From contig CM059977.1 in NCBI GenBank assembly GCA_030490835.1, positions 18,643,335 to 18,707,334 of the forward strand: a stretch of DNA of 64,000 nucleotides, given 5' to 3'. This DNA comes from Annona cherimola (lineage: Eukaryota; Streptophyta; Magnoliopsida; Magnoliales; Annonaceae). Below, one piece after another: positions 42,069-52,300 of the stretch. A program made the translations under genes and the position numbers. A model generated the notes under the pieces. The model made no database searches. It saw only the letters and a list, made by a program, of their open reading frames with translations, and was not told the origin of the DNA. Position 1 is the stretch's first letter; each line of letters starts with the position of its first letter.

Positions 42069-42575
42069 TGTTGTAGCGCCCGCCGCGAGCGCTACGATAG
42101 GTTCGGACGCCTTTCTCGTTTCTCGTAAAATCTGGGCCGGGTAGAAAGGGCCGGAACCTGCATTCCCATGGAGTATAAAGCGTTAGTATTGACGATCTTT
42201 AGCTAGTGTGGGCATATGACTATTCTCTCGTAGATTCGGCGGCATAACGGCTAAGACGGGGCTTTTTATACACAGGTCAAGTCACGAATTCGACAGCATA
42301 ACGGCAGCGTGTTATGCTGGAATCTGTGGACCCGCGTGCGCCTGCTTTGCCAGAGCGTTAACTCAAGCAAACGCATTAGTATTTATGCAAAATAAAGAAA
42401 ATGGAGTCGTCACTGATCTTAAAAGGGAGACCAGTCTCTGTTTTCAATGAATAAAGGCACCAGTCTTGCAGATCTGGGATCCCGGTCTTCGGATTAAAAC
42501 GGATCTGGCAGAAATCCATTAACCCGAAGCCGTTTACATCGGCATGAAAAGGGAAAAATAAAATAAAAGATCTGA

Positions 42576-42628
<53 letters not shown>

Positions 42629-43223
42629 GGAGAGGAGAGGAGAAGCCTGAGTGTCGGGGTTTTGCTGCAAACTTCCGTCCTCCCCCTTGGGGATGCCTCC
42701 TCATGTGTGTTGAGAAGGGAGGGGGCACCTCCTTTTATAGGTGAGAGCATGGGCCTTGGGCTACTTGAGATGTTAGACTTGGTCCATGGGCTTGAGCTTG
42801 GTGGACTTCTTCCATAGTGGGCTGGAACTTGGTGGGCTAGAGCTTGGCTAAGCCCGTTGTTTTGGGTGGGCCATTGTGGAGGCCTGATGGGTTGTTGTAG
42901 AGAAGCCTGCTTTCGAGGCTTGGTGGGTTGGGTCTAGTGGGCTGCATTGTGGAGCCCGTTGGGGTGACCTGTAGGAACTTTGCTCTTATGGGTCGGATCC
43001 GGTTGTTGAAGGGTCTGCTTTTGAGGCTTGGTGGAGCTTTGCTCCCGTGGGCTGAGTTGAATAGGCCCATTTGCTAGCTTGGTTTTGCTTAAATCCACTC
43101 CGGCTTGCTTTGGAGTGGGTCATGATTTAAGCCCATTGGTGATTGCTCTTGAGTTGTTTGCCTTTGTTGGGTTTGGAATTCATTCTAATTTATCCATCCT
43201 TGGGCCAAGGGTGGGGTGTCAAC
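42069..43223 (-). mobile_element. 3' LTR of a Ty3/Gypsy-like element, minus orientation
   Basis: Read on the minus strand it starts TGTTGACACCCCACCC at 43223 and ends GGGCGCTACAACA at 42069. It carries a TATAAAAGG box near 42735 and a (GA)n run at 42581-42627. Just before its start is the polypurine tract AAAGGGGGGCAGC (complement of 43224-43236), which marks a 3' LTR with the element interior at higher coordinates. It is of the same family as the solo LTR at 37439-38800. There is no 5-bp duplication at its two edges, as expected if only one end of the element remains. Confidence 0.7.
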
Positions 43224-43610
43224 AGCTGCCCCCCTTTGCCAGGGGCGTCTTGACGGTGAATGACAAAGCGTCAGATACCCTTTCGGCTTGGACTTCTTCT
43301 TTTTGTGAACTTGCGGTAGCTTCTTTGCAAAATGAGAATCGGCGATGGTTCTTTTGTAAAAAGATTCCTGCATGTCGTCTTGTAAATTCGAAAACTTGCT
43401 GGGCTATTTTGCGCTTTTCCCCAAGTGTGGGGCGATTTCTACATAAACCTTGTCCGAGTGACTAAGCACCTTGGCTCAGGTGACTCGGGGGCCTCGCCTT
43501 GTACCTCCAAGCCAATTTCAAACACTGGAACTGCATCTGTCCTCGTCAATGTGTATCGTTTCACGGACTTTCCGCGGCTCCGATCCCTGCTACGTCGAGA
43601 TTTTTGCATG
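43224..43610 (-). mobile_element. Truncated interior of the LTR element
   Basis: This is the stretch upstream of the polypurine tract on the minus strand. Its GC content is higher than the neighbouring spacer. I see no protease, reverse transcriptase, RNase H or integrase motif, so the coding part is either lost or too decayed. The upper edge is approximate. Confidence 0.4.
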
Positions 43611-44642
43611 GCCTAGAAACCATCCTCTAAGAGCACCAAAGTCTGCATTAAAAAGGAAAAAAGACAAAAAGGCAGGAGTCTGGACTTGTTTATATACTTT
43701 GTTTTTTAGTATTATTTTTTCTCATTTTCTATACAGTATTATAAAGTTTTCTTTTAATCCGTGCAAATCTTACTTTTGTCCATTCCAAATGATGTTTTTA
43801 TTATTCCCGGTATGAATTTCCGTTCCTCAATAATCAGTAAATCAGTATACATCAACTCCCTCTTCGTCTGATGTCCTTATAATCCAATTTAATTCCATGC
43901 TTCCGCCCTTGTGGGATTAACCCACATTTGATTACGGAGCAATAGATGTTGTCCATGAAATAAATAGAAGAGAGTAGTAAGTAAAAATTACAAACATCTG
44001 TGGGAAAAAATACAAAATATTATGAAAATATATGTTGTATCAATCCCTTTCAAATTATTTCAAATGGTACGAGAAAATCAGACTCTAAGCGACTGTGAAT
44101 TTATGGATGCAAGTCCACTGCTTAATACGGAGGAGGGCTCACCTGGATTCTAGAACAGTGGACCATCTAATGAGCCATATCCTGCCAGCTGTGTGGAGCC
44201 CAGGATGATAACGGCGGACCTGTCTATGGGAGGACAGCGCATCCAGTTTTGTCGGATCGAGTACCATGCGATGGCATCAAACTATGTCATAATTCCCTCC
44301 CAACTTCAGCGCGGCAGCACCGGGTACGGATCGTCGCGGACGCCTCCATTTCCACGCGCATGTCACGATGCAGCTTAATGAAAGAAGAATTAACCGCGTA
44401 ATTACTAATAGCGTAGTATACTTATTTGTCAGTTGACTGAAAGTGTTAAATGTGCAGTATTTTTCCGCTTACATACATGCGTTATATAATTGAAAATGTA
44501 AATACTATTATCACTCGTGATACATAAATATCGTAACCACTAAGAAAGAGGGAAATTTTGAGATAGCTGAGTGAAGCATAAGTATTCAAAATAAACTATA
44601 ATGGAGAATACCATTATTAAACCTTCTTTATTTTTGAGATAT
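43611..44642. other. Spacer, nothing recognised
   Basis: Mixed-composition DNA. A GC-richer part at 44090-44380 contains a 61-codon frame without similarity that I can name. No repeat boundary or gene signal stood out. Confidence 0.4.
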
Positions 44643-45005
44643 TGATGATTGATATAAATTTCATTTCATTCATTATATTTAACATCCAAATCCAATATGT
44701 ATATAGGTCATATTTGCTCAAAACTATATATATATTCATGTATAAATTAGAAAAAAATGTTTAAATTTATCCACATATATATATTATAATGTAGTAATAT
44801 TTTATAAAGTCATTTATCTTATGTTAATGATATTTTAGATGGTTTAAAAATTGATGTTTAGCATTAAATTATTTTATTACTTCGATTTTATATGTTTGCC
44901 GATGAAATTCATATACAATGGTATTAGATAAATGAAAGAGTTTTGTGATAATATAAATGATGTTAAATATAATGAATAGAATTGATTTTTTCATCAATCA
45001 TCTAT
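44643..45005. mobile_element. AT-rich MITE, copy 1 of a dispersed pair
   Basis: The ends are inverted: TGATTGATATAAATTTCATTTC on the left and TCATCAATCA preceded by AATATAATGAATAGAATTG on the right, with TTATATTTAACAT pairing with ATGTTAAATATAA. A related unit follows at 45695-46095 in the same orientation. Fragments are also at 39560-39755 and 59085-59305. Confidence 0.5.
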
Positions 45006-45247
45006 ATGTTAACAATAATAGATGGAGTTTCGTATAAGACGAGTTCCTTAGAGGCATCCATGGAACTATAATATATCAATAACAAGAAAATTTATTCATT
45101 TGAAGATAAATAGTGTGAGTCATGTATTTATTTATGAACTGTGAATCTATAAATTTATACTTTTAAATTCAAAATGGACTCAACAATAATTAAGACTTAG
45201 GATTACAATGAAAAAATCTTTTGGAAATACACAACTCAGACCCATTG

Positions 45248-45467
45248 AGGGGTGCTTTTGTTAAGTTAAATTTTTTTAAAAAGTTATTATAGAAATTTTT
45301 TTGAAAAGATAAGTGTAACGACTAGAAGTATAGGGTAGTTGTATATGAAGATGAGCAGAAATGATTGAAGAGTATGACAATTGCATAGAAAGACACGTTG
45401 AAATGATAGATAGTTGTGTGAAAAAATTTTAAACATTTTTGTTTTCAAAGTTTTTCCAATGCACCCC
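45248..45467. mobile_element. Tourist/PIF-Harbinger-like MITE, copy D (diverged)
   Basis: Ends GGGGTGCTTTTG and, reversed, GGGGTGCATTGG. Internal GATGAGCAGAAATGATTGAAG-like words match copies A and B in order. It is shorter and more diverged than those copies. Confidence 0.45.
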
Positions 45468-45694
45468 AAAAGTATATTCTACAAATGTAATTCATTTGCA
45501 ATTGAACATTTTCATAGCTAAGTGGAAGAGCCTAGGGTTTTATTATCTTACGCAATAAAATATCATTATTATCGCTTTTGCTAGAAATATCAATGAACAT
45601 ATTAACTTTTCATGAGCATAAAACTTATAATACTATTAGTTTATTTTACCATGGGATGTGTTTGATATAATCTCATCCATTTTTTAAATAATAA

Positions 45695-46095
45695 TAATTG
45701 ACGCAAAATTTAATTTATTTATTATATTTAGCCTCATGTGTCTATCTAGAAGACCAAATTTTATCTAACTAAAGTATGCACATTGATCATGTTTACTTAA
45801 GAATAGATATATCTATGTGTAAGTTAGAAAAAATCTTAGATTCATTCACATATATATTAAAATATAACAATACTTTATAAACTCATTTATCCACATAATG
45901 GAAATATCTTGGACAATTTATATGTTAAAAATATTACTTAAAATTAATATTCATTTCAAACCATTTTATTGCATTAGCTTCATATATTTATAGATGAGCC
46001 CATATACAATAACACTAAACAAATGAAAGTATTTTCGTGATAATATAAATTATATTAAATATAATAAATGAAATGAAATTTTCATCAACCATGGA
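45695..46095. mobile_element. AT-rich MITE, copy 2
   Basis: It resembles 44643-45005 along its length: the arms TTATTATATTTAGCC and TTAAATATAATAAATGAAATG, the GATGAGCCCATATACAATA block against GATGAAATTCATATACAATG, and CGTGATAATATAAATTATATT. No coding potential. Confidence 0.5.
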
Positions 46096-46369
46096 TATAT
46101 TAAAAATGGAAAAGGTTACAAAAAAGAAAATTATCATAAAAGTCCTTTTAACGTAAAATTAGTATATTTTATAGAAGGTATATCACTTTTGAATACGACT
46201 AACCATTTTTGGAATTTTTTAAAACTACTGGTAACTTGGGCCAAACAAGTCGTAACAAATTAAGAGGTGGCAGTAAACCAAATATTGGCTTTGCCCTTGC
46301 TTTGTATTTATACTCTAAATGAATTTCATTATTAAAGGATTAACGACTTAATTTTTACCATTTTACATG

Positions 46370-47212
46370 AGATAATTTGCAATATACCTATATAATTTAA
46401 TGTTAATTATAGATATATTTACGTAGTTTTATGAATTTACATATTATCTATATAATTTCACCGAAATTGCGTATGTACTTACATTAATGCCTGACATTAA
46501 TAAAAGTAAAAAAAATATTAAATAAAATATATCATTTGAAAATTGCCCTTTGAATTAGGACATCGGCTAAGTAATATGCTATGCCTATTAGTAATGCAAT
46601 GCCAAGGGAAAAGAAGTAGAAGATTGACATCCCAGTGGCGTTGTGGTTAGTTGGGCAGATGGGTTTGGCAAAGAGGGCAGAAGCACAGCAAGAGGGTCTA
46701 AAGCCAATTGGTTGATGCGTTAGTAGTCAAACACCCAAATGACATTGACTGCACAAAGGTAACGAGATATCCTTTGGGCCAATGAAAGAGTCAAACAAAT
46801 GGTTGAACACCTCGTCACGGTGCGCAGTACATTGCAATGTTTGAAATTTAAGATTTGGGAATTGGAAAATTTTATAGCTTAATTTTTTTTCAAAAAAACT
46901 TGATCTTGGTCAAGTTTTTATTTTTTTCATAATAAAAGAAAGTCTCTCTTTTTCAAAAAATCTCTCCTTCCACCCAATCTTTTCTAGTCAAATATTTCAC
47001 TTGTATGAGTTAGTGTTTTGAATAAGGTCATTTATGTTATTGTACAATTTTCTAACCCACATATTAAAAGATGCTTATGGCAAAGATGTCTTATGGTATG
47101 CATGCAATTTTGATAGAATTTTATATGGGCAATATGTAATTCATGAACTTATGTGAATATATTTACAATTAATATTAAACCATGTGAGTATATATGCAAA
47201 TTATCTTTTTTG
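46370..47212. repeat. Inverted repeat, arms about 85 bp, spacing about 670 bp
   Basis: Left arm GATAATTTGCAATATACC.. (46370-46460) pairs with the right arm, which reads GATAATTTGCATATATACTC on the other strand (47127-47212). The arms then continue through TTAATRTTAATT and ATTACATATT blocks. The enclosed DNA includes a less AT-rich part (46600-46800) without recognisable coding content. A transposon with internal foreign DNA is one reading. Confidence 0.5.
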
Positions 47213-47438
47213 CCTGCATTGTAGTTTAAGTACGTGTGCATGATATTTCTTCCAATACGACAATATGTATAGTTTTCCTGGAATTAGTTTTTTATTTATT
47301 GTTTTCCACACGCATGACAGTTTTATGAAGAAGAGCTAATGAGAAATGGATGGTACGAGGATAGCATAGAAGTTCTCATTCCTCAGAGACTTTTTGTATT
47401 ATTAAATTTTTTTCTTATTTTTAGTACATAATAATCTT

Positions 47439-47790
47439 ATATTTTAAAAGAAATTTTCACAAATATTTCTATAAAGTTTGATTGATCTTGCATATATATT
47501 CCTAAGTTTACCGAAATTGCAAATGTGTCTACGAGATTTACACAAAATTACAAGTGTGTTTCTTCTATTTGTGTTAGATATTTCTATAAAATGATAAAAA
47601 TGTCTTTTAAGCCGAGTGATACACTTATAATTTTTGTGAATCTCATAAGCACATTCATAAAAAAATCTAAAATATTAAGATAGATAAAAATATATAAAAT
47701 AATATTGGTAAAATCTAATTTAAGAATGCAGATGCAATATTGGTAAAAGCACAACTTTGTGGGTGTATTTGCAAAAATTTCTTTTAAAAT
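47439..47790. mobile_element. Fold-back MITE
   Basis: ATTTTAAAAGAAATTTTCAC on the left pairs with ATTTTAAAAGAAATTTTTGC read from the right. The word ACCGAAATTGC followed by ATGT also occurs next to the arm at 46460, linking this unit to the 46370-47212 repeat. No reading frame. The stretch from here to 48200 is otherwise plain AT-rich spacer. Confidence 0.55.
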
Positions 47791-48199
47791 TATAATATTA
47801 ATTTTTTTAAATTCTTAATCTAATTTTACGTATCCAAATGTATCCAATCCAGTGTCCCGTTCCACCGTTCCTGCATTTGGGTGACATTTCTAGCCGGACC
47901 AATAATACATGTATAGCGTCTACAGAATAAACAACTTTTTTCATGGTTGTATTCATCTCTTCCTTTATCAAGGAACAGAGCATCTCGTTTGAGATATTCG
48001 CACGCGCACCAGTCCTTAAAACAAATAAAAAAATCCCACTAATGGGAATATATATATATAAATTTTTTTTTTTGATTATTTTGCTAAATACTCCCATCTC
48101 AAAAAATAAAACCGGCACTGCCTAAGATTGCTAAGATACCCGTAATAAATATGATATCTTTCCTATTAGGAATAATTTACCGTGCAATAATAACCCATC

Positions 48200-48660
48200 C
48201 GTTGACCGTGGCCACGTGCATTTTGATGATTGGAGATTCGAAGGATAAAAGGGGCATGGTAAATCGGTAATTGCCAATAACAACGTAAAAAAGAAAATAA
48301 AAAAAGAACGCAGTTCGAATTTGGAGGCAGTGCTTGAAGGTGGATGGGGGAGGGGTGCGGGAGAGAAACTAGAAGGTAGGCCCGGAGATGACGTCATTAA
48401 AGGCATTTGGGAGATAAATAGATTCGCCAGTCATTTGACGAGAGAGTGCCACGTGTATTCTACCTGGCAGCACCTCGGCGCATCTTGCAACTGCGAGAGG
48501 GGAGGGTGCCCCCTGCCTCCCTCATTCATCCATCAGCATCGTCATCATCATCTATCGCCACCGCCACTGCCACCGCCACTGCGACCACCATCATCAGCGT
48601 CATCACCACCACCGTTACTATTTATAAATTGCCTCCTCTCTATCTCGGAACCCTTGGCGG
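48200..48660 (+). promoter_or_regulatory. Promoter region of the Raf-like kinase gene with bZIP-type sites
   Basis: CACGTG occurs at 48213-48218 and 48450-48455 (the second as CCACGTGTA, an ABRE-like context). The full palindrome TGACGTCA is at 48389-48396, and TTGACC, a W-box core, is near 48202. TATTTATAAAT near 48615-48625 is a TATA candidate that would place the start near 48650. A CAT/CAC-rich run spans about 48535-48610. The sites are seen directly. That bZIP factors act here is inference. Confidence 0.4.
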
Positions 48661-48854
48661 GCCTTCCTCACCCGTTGGCTTTCTCAAAGAAAACGGAAAA
48701 CCAAATCCCCCGTTGAGGGGGGGTATTTTTTTTTTTTTAAAAAAGAAAGGAAGAAAAGAAGAAAAAATATATATTTTTGATTGATAAGATTCCTGCAATC
48801 TGCAGATCGGACGGTTGTATCCTCGATCGAGTCCTGATCGACGGCTGATTCCAG

Positions 48855-49347
48855 GTACTATTTTCGCGTTCCGATCTGGAGTAATCTATCTATCCATTTG
48901 TTCGAGCTCGTGATTTTGATTCCGGATTGAGTTCGGGGTTTAGGTTTTCTGCATCGCCCGATTAGTAAACTCGGATACTCGAACTTGAGATTTTTCGTGT
49001 GGCTCGGTGATCGGATCGAATTGGATTTGGTGTTTGTTTCCTGAGAATTTGATTCCTGCCTGTTTGATCCGTGAATCGTGGTGGATTTTTTTTTTCCCTA
49101 TTGGATGACCATCTGTTGGTCTTGATTCGAACATTCGAGCAACGGATCAGGCGCTTTCAGCATAAAGACCGTTCGCAGTGATGGAATTCGATTCCTTTCG
49201 GGTGTGCTGGATGCCGGGTCTTGAACGGTTTGTTGGTTTTGGGGTTCTTCTGATGCATGGCTGTTGGTCTTGATCCTGATGTGCAATCAAGAGATCGGTT
49301 GCTTGCGATTCTCTTCACTGCTTGAATCTTCCGTCGATCAACCCCAG
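48855..49347 (+). other. Candidate 5' leader intron of the Raf-like kinase gene
   Basis: Donor CCAG|GTACTATT follows a leader-like stretch and the acceptor AACCCCAG lies 12 bases before the chosen ATG at 49360. If this 493-bp intron is kept, an in-frame ATG at 49264 would add 32 residues to the protein. An alternative acceptor GGATCAG near 49150 also exists, so the leader structure is not settled. Confidence 0.4.
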
Positions 49348-49359
49348 GTTCCGTTCTTG

Positions 49360-52300
49360 ATGGACGGTTCTGCTGCGTCTACCCCAATGACAATGACGAC
49401 AACCTCGCCTACTGATGATACCCCGCGTGTTAAGTTCCTTTGCAGCTTTGGAGGCAGCATCCTTCCCCGCCCCCTTGATGGCAAGCTTCGCTACGTTGGT
49501 GGTGAAACTCGGATTGTGAGTGTGCCCCGCGATATTACCTTTCCGGAGCTGATGTCGAGGATGAGAGAGCTCTTCGAAGGTGCAGCGCTGCTGAAGTACC
49601 AGCAGCCTGACGAGGACCTCGATGCACTGGTATCTGTTGTGAACGACGACGATGTTATGAACATGATGGAGGAGTATGATAAAGTTGATGCCACCGGCGA
49701 TGGGTTTACTCGGCTCAGGATATTCCTATTTTCACACCCTGATCATGATGTTTCTCCTCATTTTGATGGAGATGAAAGGGAGACCGAGCGCAGATACGTT
49801 GATGCACTGAACAGCTTGTCTGATGCTGCTTCAGAAGTCAGGAAGCAGCCAGCTGATGGCCCATTCCCTGGGCAGTTGGATAAAATTCATTCTAGCGACC
49901 AGTTCTACAATCCCATGAATAATGATATTCAGTTGCCACAATTCAATTTACACCGTATCAATGTCCCTCCACCTTCCGGGCAACATTCTCAACGATTCAA
50001 TGAGATGGAAGCTCCATGGAGCCCCGGATACTATTCATCTGGGCATCATACTCCCCATGATCCACGGTCTGAGTATCCATCTTCACCATCAGCAAGTCGC
50101 TATCGGATGCCTTTTGGAGATTTGAGTGACAAGTGTGTGGATAGGATATCAGAAGACTTTGGTCGGCATCCTTTGAATCATACACCATCATATGATCGCC
50201 AACCTTCTTTTGCTGATAATGTGGTGTGGCTTCCACCTGGGCCGATTACTGGTGAGAAGTCTGGGTTTCCTAGTAATTTGAGTCATTCTCATAATGCATT
50301 TGAGGGCAATATTATTTGCGAGCACTGCAAAATGACTTTCCAAAAAAACCAGCCTTTTGTGGATACTCGATATCCTCTTGATGCTCGTTGGAGGCATGGG
50401 CAGCCACACATAGAACAGCCAAGTTCAGGGAATGAATTTATTCAATTCGCTAATCGTTGTGGTGAGTGCTTGCCCAATAGGGAGACTTACATGTTGAATC
50501 CAGAGACAAAATTGGAGCATGGTTTTTATTCTAATGAGCAAGGAGAGCATCATCCCTTTTATAACGAACCTCATAATCATGACCGGGGGTGGGTTCTACA
50601 CCATCATCAATTAAATCGGGCTGAGGAACCAAGGGTGCATCTTTCCGGAGCAAGCGGGAGGATTAATGACCAGTTCATGGTAGATGGCACTGTCATGAAT
50701 ATGAATTTACCTTTCGTACATGATGCACATGCTATGCCTTCCAACTGTATCAATCATGATGATGCTCGATACATACGTCCTGCCACTGAACCGGGAAATG
50801 AACCATTGCATGACCAACCAGTTGGTGCTGCACCAGGGCATCACATGCAAATCCAGCAGCTGGAGGAATGTGGAATGCGCTTTGGGAATTTACCTCCCGG
50901 TTATGGAATGGATGGTTATTATCAAGGATCACATGGGTCTGTTCAGATGCAGGCTGTGCGGAGACAGGTGCAGAATCCCATATGTGGAAGTCCATCACAC
51001 GACACATCAGTTATGCTGCCACAGGCAAATGGTACTGTTAATACAGGATTTGTTAGGAGTGCAAGGGAGGGAAGCCCAACATTCTCTCATGCAGGGATGG
51101 AAGATCGAAACCATTGGGCTGGGAATCCTGTAGATCCTTCACAGAAAGTATTTGGCTTTGAGGGATCAGCTGCTCCTGAGTATCTCCATAACCATACAGC
51201 AAAACTAAATCCAAACATTCTTTTCCAGGAGAACCAGCAGCCCTTTGCTCCAGAAGCTATTGCCCTCCAACCTGAGATGGTGGACTTCACTCCGCCTGTA
51301 GCACCTGTGATCAGGGTGCCTTCGTCTCCAACTTTAGTTTATGAAAGAATCAATAGCTCTACCACCTCAGGCCACCAACATAGTCCTAGAAGTCCTGCTG
51401 ATGTCACAGCAACAATGAAATTGGAGGAGAAAACTATTGTTGGGGATGCTCATGAAGTGAAACAAGCAGAAATAATGAAGGAATCTGACATTGAAAGTAT
51501 CCCTTCAAATAAGATTCAAGACGGGACTTATTCTTCAAATGGCACCAGGCCCATTGAAGATGGCAGTGACACGACTAAAGTTAACAACTCTGATGCTCAT
51601 GATATGCTTGATCATGGTAGGCTTTCGGTTCAGTACTTAAGCTTCTTACCAGAGTTGCTTGCTTCGGTAAAGAAAGCTGCCATTGAAGGTGCTGAGGAAG
51701 TCAAGGCCATAGCTCAAGGAAATGGTGATGATGGTGTTTTACCCAATCTGGAGAGGAAGGATCCATATCTACTTGAATCAGAACCTGCGGTAATCATTAT
51801 GATTAAAGCATGTGCTTGGTGAGCACCTTGTTTGAACATCATGAATCTGCATTTATGTAGCCATTTTCCCTTTGTTTCTGCTCTACAGAACAACAATGTT
51901 GAGTTGGAGCATGATTCTGACAATGATCATCCAAATGATGCTAAGATTGAGCCCACAAAGGCCGAGGAAGAAGCTTTGGACAGAGGATTACAGGTATCAT
52001 TTTGTTTGTTTAATTGGTGGACGTACAACTCAGGTTTCATTTTCTCGACCTTTTTAAATTTTATTTTATTTTTTGCTATGGATAGACCATAAGGAATGAT
52101 GATTTGGAAGAAGTCCGAGAGTTGGGTTCTGGTACCTATGGTGCAGTTTATCATGGTAAATGGAAAGGTTCCGATGTTGCAATAAAAAGAATAAAGGCTA
52201 GCTGCTTTGCTGGCAGGCCGTCTGAGAGAGCACGCCTGGTAATTCTCTTGTTTCTTTACTATTTTTAAATACAAAATAAAAAAATGTGCATATGTTTTGT

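Noticed and set aside
41656..42144. 162-codon plus-strand frame
   Set aside because: Its last 76 bases lie inside the LTR at 42069-43223 and its first 100 codons read through AT-rich and CT-rich leader-like DNA. Only the part from ATG 41962 is kept, as a weak candidate.
42376..42750. 124-codon minus-strand frame with long Ser-Leu repeats
   Set aside because: It translates a (GA)n microsatellite within the LTR.
48321..48784. Overlapping frames of 131 and 112 codons before the kinase gene
   Set aside because: They read through promoter motifs, a CAT/CAC repeat and a T run, in two frames at once. They look like chance frames in GC-rich promoter or leader DNA.
50720..51133. 137-codon plus-strand frame inside the kinase gene
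   Set aside because: It is a shifted-frame shadow of the large first coding exon, which has full-length similarity to the kinase family.
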